DNA of 64,000 nucleotides, from contig JAPPAK010000001.1 in the NCBI GenBank assembly GCA_026705605.1, positions 248,001 to 312,000 on the forward strand, read 5' to 3'. Below are positions 1 to 7,691 of this stretch, in pieces (position 1 is the stretch's first letter; every line of letters starts with the position of its first letter). This DNA comes from Chloroflexota bacterium (GTDB taxonomy: Bacteria; Chloroflexota; Dehalococcoidia; Tepidiformales; Tepidiformaceae). A program made the position numbers and the translations under genes. The notes under the pieces are model-generated. The model ran no database searches, was not told the origin of the DNA, and saw nothing but the letters and a program-made list of their open reading frames with translations.

Positions 1-1884
1 GTCTTCGATGCCGAACGCCTCTCCGTCGCGTGGATTCATGAAGGCCGGGTTCGTGCCGCCGTCGCGCGCCGTCAGCCCCGCGATGTCGCGGCCCGAGGAG
101 TTGTAGAACTCGCGCATGCGTCGGCTGATGAGCCGGTGCGAGAACTCCTCGCCCGGCAGGTAGCCGGCGCCCTCGACGATGGGCTGCTCCCGCACCTCGG
201 CGATCTCCTCCACCAGGTCCGGCGGAGCGGCGTCGAGCCGTGCGTCCGTGCCCGCCGCCTTTGCGCCGACACGCACCTCCTCGCGCTCGAAGATGCCCCC
301 GCCGTCCACGGCCCGCACCTCGTCCAGCGGGATGCGCGACTTTGCCGTGATCAGGTCCAGCACGTCGTCCGTGCTCGGCTTCGCGTCCATGGGCATCGGG
401 CCGCCGGCCAGGTCGATCTCCGTCCCCAGCCGCTGGGCGATGCCCCAGAAGAACTCCCATTCCTCCATCACGTCGTCCTCCGCCTCGACCATCGCCGGCG
501 TGTAGTGCGCGTACGGCACTGGGTACCACGAGTCGGTCAGGACCGTCAGGTCGGGCCGCTCCAGCGAGAGCTTCGGCGCGATCACGTAGTCCGCCATCTT
601 CGCCGTCTGCGACATCTTGATGTCGATGCTCACGTTCAGGTCGAGCTGCTTCATCGCCTCGATCGTCTTCAGCTGGTCGGGCCATGCCCCCACGGGGTTG
701 CCGCCCACGCTGATGAGCGCGCGCACGCGTCCCTCGCCCGGCGTGATGATCTCGTCGCTCAGGGCCGCCGTCGGCATCTCGCCGAACACCTCGCCCAGAC
801 CGCGCACGCGGCTCGGTTCGCCCTTGCCCCAGGCGGGATTCGGCGGGTTCGCCTGCGCCAACCACGGCCGCTCCGGCCCGATGACGCCCGGGTTCGGCAC
901 CACTTCGCCCTCGCGCAGGTGGCGTCCGCAGAGCGTGTTCAGCGTCTGCACGAAGTGCTCCGTCAGGTTCGGATGGGGCGACATGTTGGCGCCCGTGCCG
1001 CTCGAGGCGACCCCGCGCTGCGCTTCCGCGAACATGCGCGCCGCGCGCTCGACCAGCGCCGCCGCCACGCCCGTGCGCTCCTCCACGTAGTCCAGCGTGA
1101 AGCTGTCGACCGCCTGCCGCAGGTCCTCTACGTGGGCCACGTTCCCGGCGAGGAAGTCGCCGTCCACGAGCCCCTCTTCGAACATCACGCGGACGATTCC
1201 CGCCAGCAGCGTCGGATCCTCACCCGGCCGCACCTGCAGGTAGAGGTCCGCCCGCTTGGCAACGTCCGTCTCCCGCGGGTCGATCACGATCAGCTTCAGT
1301 CCGCGCTTCTGCGCGTCGCGGAGCCGCTTCCACGGGTTGAACGGAGGAATCCCCCCGAACATCGACACGACCGGGTTGTTCCCGATAAGCATTGCCACGT
1401 CGGCCGTCTCGAAGTTCTGGCTGCCGCCCAGCCACGTGCCCGCCCGCGAGGCGGCGATCGCCTTGGCCGGCTGGTCGATAGTCACGCTCGTGTAGTACGA
1501 GGGCGACTCGATGCCCGCGTGCCAGGCCCGCGTCACCGAGAGCGTGATCGCGTTGCAGAAGGCGTACGTGCCGTTGTAGCTGGCGACCGAGCGAGGCCCG
1601 TGCTCGTCGATGATGGAGCGCAGCTTCTCCGCGATCTCGTCGAGCGCCTGCTCGCTCGGGATCGGCTGGAAGCTGCCGTCCGGCATGCGCTTCAGCGACG
1701 TGCGCAGCCGGTCCTCGTGGTTGTGCTGGTCCGGCAGGTGCCGTCCCTTGATGCAGGTGTACCCGCCGTAGATCGGGTCGCTCGTATCACCGCGAACCTC
1801 GATGACCTTGTTGTCTTCGACGTCCACTTCAATGGCGCAGAAGGCATGGCAAAAGCGGCAAAACGATTTCTTGGTCTCGACCAT
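1..1884 (-). CDS. Molybdopterin-dependent oxidoreductase, N-terminal 628 residues (cut by window edge)
   Basis: The open frame reads from an ATG at 1884 leftwards without a stop to base 1, so the C-terminal part, including most of the molybdopterin-dinucleotide-binding domain, lies outside. The N-terminus has the [4Fe-4S] ligand pattern of the Mo-bisPGD family: C9-x2-C12-x3-C16 and C44 in YTCIKGR. Family-typical segments follow, such as the IDPRETDVAKRADLYLQVRPG region and GTYAF near residue 105. Proteins of this family (formate dehydrogenase, polysulfide/thiosulfate reductase, acetylene hydratase-like) move electrons or water using a Mo or W bis-pterin cofactor. No Tat signal is visible, which favours a cytoplasmic enzyme. 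The substrate cannot be told from this fragment. It lies 72 bases downstream of the next minus-strand gene and may share its transcript. Confidence 0.9.
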   Translation of the reverse strand, partial: MVETKKSFCRFCHAFCAIEVDVEDNKVIEVRGDTSDPIYGGYTCIKGRHLPDQHNHEDRLRTSLKRMPDGSFQPIPSEQALDEIAEKLRSIIDEHGPRSVASYNGTYAFCNAITLSVTRAWHAGIESPSYYTSVTIDQPAKAIAASRAGTWLGGSQNFETADVAMLIGNNPVVSMFGGIPPFNPWKRLRDAQKRGLKLIVIDPRETDVAKRADLYLQVRPGEDPTLLAGIVRVMFEEGLVDGDFLAGNVAHVEDLRQAVDSFTLDYVEERTGVAAALVERAARMFAEAQRGVASSGTGANMSPHPNLTEHFVQTLNTLCGRHLREGEVVPNPGVIGPERPWLAQANPPNPAWGKGEPSRVRGLGEVFGEMPTAALSDEIITPGEGRVRALISVGGNPVGAWPDQLKTIEAMKQLDLNVSIDIKMSQTAKMADYVIAPKLSLERPDLTVLTDSWYPVPYAHYTPAMVEAEDDVMEEWEFFWGIAQRLGTEIDLAGGPMPMDAKPSTDDVLDLITAKSRIPLDEVRAVDGGGIFEREEVRVGAKAAGTDARLDAAPPDLVEEIAEVREQPIVEGAGYLPGEEFSHRLISRRMREFYNSSGRDIAGLTARDGGTNPAFMNPRDGEAFGIED

Positions 1885-1956
1885 GGGAAATCTCCAGGAA
1901 ACTGGTATGCGAGCGCGAGTCTACCAGACGAGGCCCGTCGCCCAACGAGGTGTCCG

Positions 1957-2196
1957 TTAGCGAAAAGGGTTCTCGTCGCCCGATGGAGCGGGCGCCGCCG
2001 TCTCATCGAGCCCCAGCAGCTTCAGCCGCGCCTCGTCGTAGGCCTGCTTGGCCCGCGCCTCCCGGTTCAGGAGTCCCTTCAGCCGGTCCGGCGACAACCG
2101 CTCCCCTTCCAGCAGCACCTCGTGGACGCGCTCAAGCTGCTTCATCCACGCCTGCCAGGCGTCCCGATACGCGTCGCGGGTTGCCTCGTCGGCCAT
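1957..2196 (-). CDS. Small charged hypothetical protein (79 aa)
   Basis: I do not recognise this protein. Starting at the ATG at 2196 it begins MADEATRDAYRDAWQAWMKQ and is highly charged and probably mostly helical. It ends in a short Pro/Gly-rich tail (SGDENPFR). The frame is open to 2250, but that longer start would overlap the PAS regulator gene. The 2196 start leaves a 10-base gap after that gene's stop, which suggests one transcript. No membrane segment or cysteine is present. A role as a small accessory of the adjacent regulator or oxidoreductase is possible, but nothing in the sequence shows it. Confidence 0.6.
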   Translation of the reverse strand: MADEATRDAYRDAWQAWMKQLERVHEVLLEGERLSPDRLKGLLNREARAKQAYDEARLKLLGLDETAAPAPSGDENPFR

Positions 2197-2206
2197 CCCG
2201 GTTCTG

Positions 2207-2917
2207 CTACGTCCCCGGAGGAGGGTTGCCGGGGCCGTCGGGCCACTCAAGGATGCCCCGGCGCAGGGCGGTGATCACCGCCTCCAGTTTCGTCGAGGCA
2301 TTGAGCTTGCTGCGGAAGTGGCGGACGTGGTTCCGCACCGTGTGCTGGCTGATGCCAAGCTCTGTGGCGATGTCCGCCGTCCCACGGCCGAGAGCCACCA
2401 GGTGCAGCACTTCCAGCTCGCGGCCCGTCAGCGTCGTCGAGGCTGCCGAGGCGGGGATCATCAGCGGCTGGTCCGAAACCATGTCGACGCCACTCTGCGA
2501 GAACTCCTTCCGGACCTCGTCCAGCGCTGCGTCGGCACGGCCCCGCTCCTCGCGGTCCTCGAACAGGTGAACAAGCAAGGGCGCATCCCCCACGACGCCC
2601 GACACGACAATCGGAGTAACGGAAACCGACTTCCGCTCTCCGGATGCACACAGCATCTCCAGCCTGGCGGCGCTGGGCACTCGTCCATCCTGGAGGGAGC
2701 GCATGGAGGGGCATCCGTTCAGGCATGCCGGTGTGAGACCCCCCGGAGCCACCCCCGCCACCACCTCGTAGCAGTGGCGGCCGACGACCTCGTTGGCGGC
2801 ATACCCCAGGATGCGCTCCGCTCCCCGGTTCCAGAACACGATCCGCTGGTCCAGTGACATGGCGTACACGCCGAAGTCGGCTGCTGAGAGAAGTGCCACG
2901 ATTCCTGCCGTGCTCAT
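2207..2917 (-). CDS. PAS-domain LuxR-family transcriptional regulator
   Basis: This 236-residue protein has an N-terminal PAS domain at about residues 5-115, with the typical FWNRGAERILGYAANEVVG segment and a TPACLNGC motif seen in many such sensors. A short linker follows. The C-terminal LuxR-type helix-turn-helix is at about 172-232 (LTGRELEVLHLVALG, ISQHTVRNHVRHFRSKLNA). It should sense a small ligand or redox state in the cytoplasm and bind DNA as a dimer. There is no receiver domain, so it is probably not a phosphorelay output. The start at 2917 has a strong G-rich Shine-Dalgarno (GGGGGGAG). It is the first of three minus-strand genes and may control the molybdo-enzyme below it; that is inference from position. 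Confidence 0.88.
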   Translation of the reverse strand: MSTAGIVALLSAADFGVYAMSLDQRIVFWNRGAERILGYAANEVVGRHCYEVVAGVAPGGLTPACLNGCPSMRSLQDGRVPSAARLEMLCASGERKSVSVTPIVVSGVVGDAPLLVHLFEDREERGRADAALDEVRKEFSQSGVDMVSDQPLMIPASAASTTLTGRELEVLHLVALGRGTADIATELGISQHTVRNHVRHFRSKLNASTKLEAVITALRRGILEWPDGPGNPPPGT

Positions 2918-3004
2918 TGAGCTCCCCCCACCGCAGGTTTCCTGGCCCGAAGATTTGACGCTACTCTACCGGGAACCTGACCGGGGTGTGGTCAAGGGAA
3001 GGTC

Positions 3005-4174
3005 ATGGCGGGCGGCCGTCAGCGGAACCCCTCCAGTGTTCCCACGTCCCGGAATCCCCGGTTCACGAGGGGTCGGTTTCGAGTGCTCGCGCTCATCGAG
3101 ATCAGGCGCCGGAAGCTGCAATTCGGCTTCGTCACCGGCGTAGTTGCCCTCATCGCCTATCTGATCATCATGGTCACGGGCCTCGGGCTCGGCCTCAACG
3201 AGGCCGCTGGCACTGCCCTCCTCCGGCTCAACGGCGATCACCTCGCCTACGCCGCCAACTCCAATCTCTCCGTCATCCGCTCCCGCCTGAGCGACCAGGA
3301 TGTCGCCGAGGTCCAGGCCCTCGCCGCCGCCGAGCGCGCTGCCCCCATCGGCTACGTCGCCGCCGTCATCGAGTTCGCCCCCGAGGAGAGCGATACCGCC
3401 GCCATCATCGGCGTCATCCCCGGCTCCTTCTCCGAGCCCAGCGTCGTCGAAGGCCGCTCGCTCTCCGGACCGAGCGACATTCTCATCGACCGTGCCTGGG
3501 TCCGCGTCGCCGGAACCCGCGTCGGCGAAACCCTCGCCCTCCCCGTCGGGTTCGAGACGCGCGAGTTCACCGTCGTGGGGATCGTCGACCAGGGCTACTT
3601 CTTCTTCCAGCCCGCCATGTTCGTCGACCTCGCCTCGTGGAAGGACCTCGTCTTCCTCGGCGATGCGGGGCAGCAGCCCGCCGCCAGCCTTGTCCTGATC
3701 CAGGGGCGGGATCTTGACGGAGTTCGCGGCGAGGGCTGGCGCATCGTCACCAAGCAGGACGGCTTCAACAACATCGAGGGCGTTCGGGCCCAGCAGTCCA
3801 CCGTCGACGCCCTCCGCTACATGGGCCTGCTCATCGGCGCGATGGTGATCGGCGTCTTCTTCTACGTCATCACCCTCCAGAAGGTGTCCCTCCTCGGGAT
3901 CCTCAAGGCGATCGGCGCGCCCGGAGGCTACCTTGTGGTGCAGGGGCTGCTGCAGGTGCTCATCGTCTGCGTCATCGGCGCCGTCCTCGCCGTCGGGCTC
4001 GCGCTCCTCACCGAAGCCACCGTGCTCTCCTCCGACACCATCCCTATCGATTTCACCGCGAACGCCATGGCGACGAGCTCCATCTCCGTCGTAATCGCCG
4101 GCGTCGTGGGCTCGCTGCTCTCCGCCCGACAGGTCGCCTCCGTCGACCCCATCATCGCGATGCAGCAGCAGTAG
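3005..4174 (+). CDS. ABC transporter permease, MacB/DevC-FtsX type
   Basis: The 389-residue frame has the FtsX/MacB permease layout. One membrane segment lies near the N-terminus (GFVTGVVALIAYLIIMVTG), then a large extracytoplasmic domain of about 200 residues. Three C-terminal membrane segments begin at LRYMGLLIGAMVIGVFFYVI. Such permeases pair with an ATPase for export or mechanotransmission, not uptake. The ATPase gene begins 9 bases downstream. The frame opens at ATG 3005, but GTG 3083 with an upstream GAGGGG would give a 363-residue protein starting right before the first helix, which is closer to the family's usual N-terminus. No membrane-fusion partner is nearby, so it is either a MacB-like or DevC-like exporter working with a distant partner or an independent two-gene exporter. 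Confidence 0.85.
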   Translation: MAGGRQRNPSSVPTSRNPRFTRGRFRVLALIEIRRRKLQFGFVTGVVALIAYLIIMVTGLGLGLNEAAGTALLRLNGDHLAYAANSNLSVIRSRLSDQDVAEVQALAAAERAAPIGYVAAVIEFAPEESDTAAIIGVIPGSFSEPSVVEGRSLSGPSDILIDRAWVRVAGTRVGETLALPVGFETREFTVVGIVDQGYFFFQPAMFVDLASWKDLVFLGDAGQQPAASLVLIQGRDLDGVRGEGWRIVTKQDGFNNIEGVRAQQSTVDALRYMGLLIGAMVIGVFFYVITLQKVSLLGILKAIGAPGGYLVVQGLLQVLIVCVIGAVLAVGLALLTEATVLSSDTIPIDFTANAMATSSISVVIAGVVGSLLSARQVASVDPIIAMQQQ

Positions 4175-4183
4175 GGCGTTCCC

Positions 4184-4870
4184 GTGGCCATCCTCGAACT
4201 GCGCGATGTCTCCAGGTCCTTCGGGTCTGGCGCCCGGCGCGTCGATGCCGTCCGCGAGGTGACGCTCGATGTCGATCGCGGTGAGGTAGTGGCGCTGGAG
4301 GGGCCCTCGGGATCCGGCAAGACCACCCTGCTTGCCCTTGCCGGAGCCCTCCTCACTCCGACCGCCGGCGCCATCCGCGTTGACGGAGACGACATAACCA
4401 ACTACGGCGCCCGATCCCGCACCAGGTACCGGCGCGACCGCGTCGGCTTCGTCTTCCAGGGCAGCAACATGGTCCCTTTCCTCACCGCCCGCGAGAACCT
4501 GCTCGTGGTGGGGCATTTCGGCGGCGCCGACCGGTCCGCCCTCCGCCGCCGCGCCGACGAGCTCCTCGACCAGCTCGACCTCACCGCCGTTCGCAACCAG
4601 GTCGCCACGAGCCTCTCCGGCGGCGAACGCCAGCGCGTCGCCATCGCCCGCGCGCTCATGCGCGACCCCTCCCTCCTCCTCGTCGACGAGCCTACGGCCA
4701 GCCTGAATTTCGAGCTCGGCAGCCGCGTCGTCGATGCCCTCCTGAGCGAGGTTCACTCGCGCGACAAGGCCTGCATCATGGTCACCCACGATGACCGTAT
4801 GGCGCAGCGCGCCGACCGCCTCGTCGAGATCCGCGACGGCCGCATCCTCGCAGACCGCCCCCTGCCCTAG
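4184..4870 (+). CDS. ABC transporter ATP-binding protein, MacB/LolD/DevA type
   Basis: This 228-residue nucleotide-binding subunit starts at GTG 4184. It has Walker A (GPSGSGKTT), the signature motif (LSGGERQRVAIARAL), Walker B followed by the catalytic glutamate (LLLVDEPTASL) and the H-loop histidine (VTHDD). The sequence between Walker A and signature (DDITNYGARSRTRYRRDRVG, then FVFQGSN) is typical of the LolD/MacB/DevA group that couples to FtsX-like permeases. It forms a two-gene unit with the permease just upstream. It is unlikely to energise the metal-binding lipoprotein downstream: that gene has its own promoter, and Zn importers use a different ATPase subgroup and permease fold. Confidence 0.92.
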   Translation: MAILELRDVSRSFGSGARRVDAVREVTLDVDRGEVVALEGPSGSGKTTLLALAGALLTPTAGAIRVDGDDITNYGARSRTRYRRDRVGFVFQGSNMVPFLTARENLLVVGHFGGADRSALRRRADELLDQLDLTAVRNQVATSLSGGERQRVAIARALMRDPSLLLVDEPTASLNFELGSRVVDALLSEVHSRDKACIMVTHDDRMAQRADRLVEIRDGRILADRPLP

Positions 4871-4933
4871 CTCCCCGCCGTGGCCCGCCGTGGCCATCAG
4901 AGTTGGGAGCGATGCCTGTGCGCCGCACGCGGT

Positions 4934-4962
4934 TTGACCCTCACGCCATCCCTATTGATACT
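4934..4962 (+). promoter_or_regulatory. Sigma70-type promoter of the zinc lipoprotein gene
   Basis: A -35 hexamer TTGACC (4934-4939) and a -10 hexamer GATACT (4957-4962) are separated by exactly 17 bases, about 37 bases before the GTG start at 5000. A GAGGAG Shine-Dalgarno lies nine bases before that start. This shows the lipoprotein gene can be transcribed apart from the ABC exporter genes upstream. No clear Zur operator palindrome was seen over it. Confidence 0.6.
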
Positions 4963-4999
4963 GCGTCTCACTTAGCGCCAATGTGAGGAGCGAAGCGTA

Positions 5000-7447
5000 G
5001 TGCTCAGTCGACTTGGAACCGCAGCTGTCATAGCAGTTGCCCTGCTGGTGATCGCTTGCGGTGGCGAAGAGGAGAGGGCGGACGACACCGGGACCACCCT
5101 CTCAGTCGTGACATCCACGACGATCGTCGAGGACCTGGTGAAGCAGGTGGGTGGCGACCGCGTGTCGACCACGAGCATTGTTCCCCTCAATGCGGACGTT
5201 CACACGTTCCACGTCACACCGAGTGACATCACCAGGGCGGCGGAAGCGGACCTGCTCGTGATCGTCGGCAGCTCACTGAGCGTGGTCGAGGAGCAGCTTG
5301 CGGAGAGCGCCGGGGGCGCTGTGCTGGAATTGACGCACGACATGGATCTGCGGCCCTTCCCGGAGGCACTGGCGCACGACGACCACGACGACCATGACGA
5401 CCACGATGAGCACGAGCACGAAGACGAGCACGAAGACGAGCATGAGCACGAAGACGAGCACGAGCACGAAGACGAACATGAGCACGAAGACGAACATGAG
5501 CACGAAGACGAGCACGAGCACGAAGAAGAGGGAATGCATGAGGACGAGGACGACCACGGCGCGCCCGCCCTCGTTGGCCGCCTGCTCGTTGCGGATGGCG
5601 TAGCAGCACACCTCTCCGTCATCGACCTCTCGACCGATGACGTTGACAGCGGAGCCTTCGAAATCGCCGCGCCCAACGCGACCGTCTACTCAAGCCCCAC
5701 GCACCGTTACGGCATCGTCATCGCCCGCGGGCCGGATGCCGGCGACGACCGCATCCACCTCTTCGACGGTGGCGTGTTCTACGTCCCGCACGGCGATCAC
5801 TACGACCTGGTCACCGGGCCCGTCTCGCGCCATGCGCTTGAGATCGCCGAAGAATGGCCGGTCCACTTCGTCAACAGCCACGGCTGGACCACCATCTTCG
5901 CCGACACCAACGGCCACGTAATCCTGATTAACGAGCAAGATCTGACCAGTTCGGCCGGTGACTACGAGCCGATCGTGCTTGAGGCTGGAATCCAGCACGG
6001 CGCGGCGCTCGTCATTGCCGATGGCCACGTCATCCTCAGCTCCAACAACCCGGCCTGCACCGAGTTCATCCCGGGGACATGGGAATGCCTGCCACTCGGT
6101 GTTGAGGTGCGCACGTTCGACAACGAGGTCGTCTACGACGCAGCCAACCGCTCCTGCACAAACCTGCACGGCGAGGCGCACAACGCACACGGCGCCGTCT
6201 TCGGTTGCTGGGAAGGTGTGCTCTTCGTACACGCGCACGACGGGGACTACGAGCACGAAGTCATCCCCTATCCACCGGAGGTGGGTGAAGAGGGAGAGTT
6301 CGCGCTCGGCCAGTACTACGGACATCATCACAGCGACAACTTCTTCGCCCCCGCGACCCTCTTCCCCGACGGCCAGTGCTGTGCCCTGGGGGGCGTCTGG
6401 TTGGTCGACGTGGTCAACGGCGAAATGCGCGAGGTGTTCCCCGGACCGAGTGCTGCGGCTGCGTTCTCAAGCGACGGCGAGACCTTCTACATGCTCGCCG
6501 CTGACGGCGTTCTGCGAGCGTTCGACTCTCACGACGGCGAACTAATTGACAACATGCAGTTGGTCGACCCGTTCGAGATGGTGTTCGGACGTCCCTCGCC
6601 CTCGATCATCGTCGTCGGCGAGTGGCTCTACGTCGCCGACCCGAATAGCGGTCACGTCCTCGGGGTCCATCTCACGCACATGGAGATCGAAGAGGAGTGG
6701 CACGTCGGCGGTGCGCCGTCCAGCCTCGCCTTCGTCGGCGTCATCGCCGATGCCCACGACGACCATGACGAGCACGAGCACGAAGACGAGCACGAGCACG
6801 AAGACGAGCACGAAGACGAGGACGAGCACGAAGACGAACACGAGGACGAGCACGAAGACGAGCACGAGCACGAAGACGAGCACGAGGACGAGGACGAGCA
6901 CGGGCACGAAGACGAGCACGGCCACCATGGGCACGCCCATGGCGAGTTCGACCCGCATTTCTGGATGGACATCGACCTCACGATCGAAGCCGTCGAGGCA
7001 ATCCGGGACGAGCTGTCACGCCTCGATCCGGATGGAGCGGACTACTACCGCGAGCGGGCGGACGCCTACATCGCGGAGCTGCGGGAGCTCGACGACGAGA
7101 TCCGCGAACAGCTTGCCGGACTCCCCGAGGAGCGCCGCTACCTGGTCACCTTCCACGACGCCTACGGCTACTTCGCGGACCGCTACGGGCTGACGATCCT
7201 GGGCTTCGTGGTGGAAGGTCCGGAAGAGGAGCCGAGCGCATCGGCAATCTCGGAGCTGGTGGAGAGTATCGAGGAACTGGGGATACCCTATATCTTCAGC
7301 GAACCGCAGTTCAGTGCGCGTGTGATCGAGCAGATCGCCCGCGACACGGGCACGACCGTCCGCACGATTCCTTCCGGGGCCCTGGCTGAGGAGTACCCAA
7401 CCTATGTTGAGTTCCTGCGCGCCATCGCCAACGGCATCGCGGAGTGA
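5000..7447 (+). CDS. Zinc-binding lipoprotein: ZnuA/AztC-like substrate-binding protein with an inserted AztD-like metallochaperone propeller
   Basis: This 815-residue exported lipoprotein has a signal peptide ending in LVIAC (lipidated C20). Residues about 33-118 are the N-lobe of a cluster A-I metal-binding protein, including the ligand region DVHTFHVTPSD. Residues 126-186 are a His/Asp/Glu-rich tract. About 190-584 resemble the zinc metallochaperone AztD: segments such as VHFVNSHGWTTIFAD, INEQDL and CTNLHGEAHNAHG match the AztD pattern I know. A second His-rich tract spans 586-647. Residues 649-815 resume the substrate-binding protein with DPHFWMDI (H653), then TFHDAYGYFADRYG and FSEPQFSARVIEQ. 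Known ZnuA/AztC proteins carry only a short His-rich loop at this point, and AztD is normally a separate protein. Start: GTG with a GAGGAG site. No importer genes are adjacent, so it probably serves the ABC importer encoded at 28422-30169; that is inference. Confidence 0.88.
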   Translation: MLSRLGTAAVIAVALLVIACGGEEERADDTGTTLSVVTSTTIVEDLVKQVGGDRVSTTSIVPLNADVHTFHVTPSDITRAAEADLLVIVGSSLSVVEEQLAESAGGAVLELTHDMDLRPFPEALAHDDHDDHDDHDEHEHEDEHEDEHEHEDEHEHEDEHEHEDEHEHEDEHEHEEEGMHEDEDDHGAPALVGRLLVADGVAAHLSVIDLSTDDVDSGAFEIAAPNATVYSSPTHRYGIVIARGPDAGDDRIHLFDGGVFYVPHGDHYDLVTGPVSRHALEIAEEWPVHFVNSHGWTTIFADTNGHVILINEQDLTSSAGDYEPIVLEAGIQHGAALVIADGHVILSSNNPACTEFIPGTWECLPLGVEVRTFDNEVVYDAANRSCTNLHGEAHNAHGAVFGCWEGVLFVHAHDGDYEHEVIPYPPEVGEEGEFALGQYYGHHHSDNFFAPATLFPDGQCCALGGVWLVDVVNGEMREVFPGPSAAAAFSSDGETFYMLAADGVLRAFDSHDGELIDNMQLVDPFEMVFGRPSPSIIVVGEWLYVADPNSGHVLGVHLTHMEIEEEWHVGGAPSSLAFVGVIADAHDDHDEHEHEDEHEHEDEHEDEDEHEDEHEDEHEDEHEHEDEHEDEDEHGHEDEHGHHGHAHGEFDPHFWMDIDLTIEAVEAIRDELSRLDPDGADYYRERADAYIAELRELDDEIREQLAGLPEERRYLVTFHDAYGYFADRYGLTILGFVVEGPEEEPSASAISELVESIEELGIPYIFSEPQFSARVIEQIARDTGTTVRTIPSGALAEEYPTYVEFLRAIANGIAE
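5372..5557 (+). repeat. Coding minisatellite 1 (His/Asp/Glu-rich tract)
   Basis: An in-frame degenerate tandem repeat encodes mixtures of HDD, HEH and HED triplets, starting with AHDDHD and continuing as EHEHEDE-type units of 12 to 18 bases. It corresponds to residues 125-186 of the zinc lipoprotein. It closely resembles a second tract at 6752-6940 in the same reading frame and orientation, sharing a block of roughly 30 identical bases. Confidence 0.9.
6752..6940 (+). repeat. Coding minisatellite 2 (His/Asp/Glu-rich tract)
   Basis: This is the second in-frame His/Asp/Glu-rich tandem repeat, residues 585-647 of the zinc lipoprotein. It opens with the same AHDDHD sequence as the first tract and ends in a His-richer portion (HGHHGHAHG). 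Together the two tracts bracket the propeller domain as direct repeats about 1.38 kb apart. They probably bind zinc loosely and act as flexible tethers. Confidence 0.9.
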
Positions 7448-7691
7448 GGAGGCCGCGCCGGCAATCGACGTAAGCCCTGACGACGGGCCACCCCGACCAC
7501 ACGGCCCCCGGAAGCGGTGTGGTTCGCGGTGGCCCAGGGGAAGGCTCCCCGGATGCTGGGGTGCACGGGACGCGCCTTTGGCGCCAACCGGATTCGCGGC
7601 GCGAGGTTCTCCACTCCGCCAGGGCTGGCGGGCCGGCAACGCGGCAAGAGATGGACACGACTAATGCGAAGATCGACAGGAGGAGTCAAGC

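Noticed and set aside
136-2274. Long open frame antisense to the molybdopterin oxidoreductase (about 700 codons)
   Set aside because: It is a GC-rich shadow: its protein is His/Arg/Val-rich with no recognisable domain, while the minus-strand frame gives a clear [4Fe-4S] molybdo-enzyme.
3005-4870. The MacB-like ABC pair as the zinc importer for the fused lipoprotein
   Set aside because: Zn/Mn importers use ABC-3 type permeases; this permease has FtsX/MacB architecture with a large external domain, and the lipoprotein gene has its own promoter.
2966-4897. Long minus-strand frame opposite the ABC permease and ATPase genes
   Set aside because: Its product is a Gly/Asp/Glu/Ala-rich low-complexity chain, and the plus strand encodes an obvious ABC permease and ATPase.
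5372-6940. CRISPR array or non-coding satellite at the CACGAAGACGAG repeats
   Set aside because: The repeats are in frame within one open reading frame, have no spacers and encode His/Asp/Glu tracts typical of zinc proteins.
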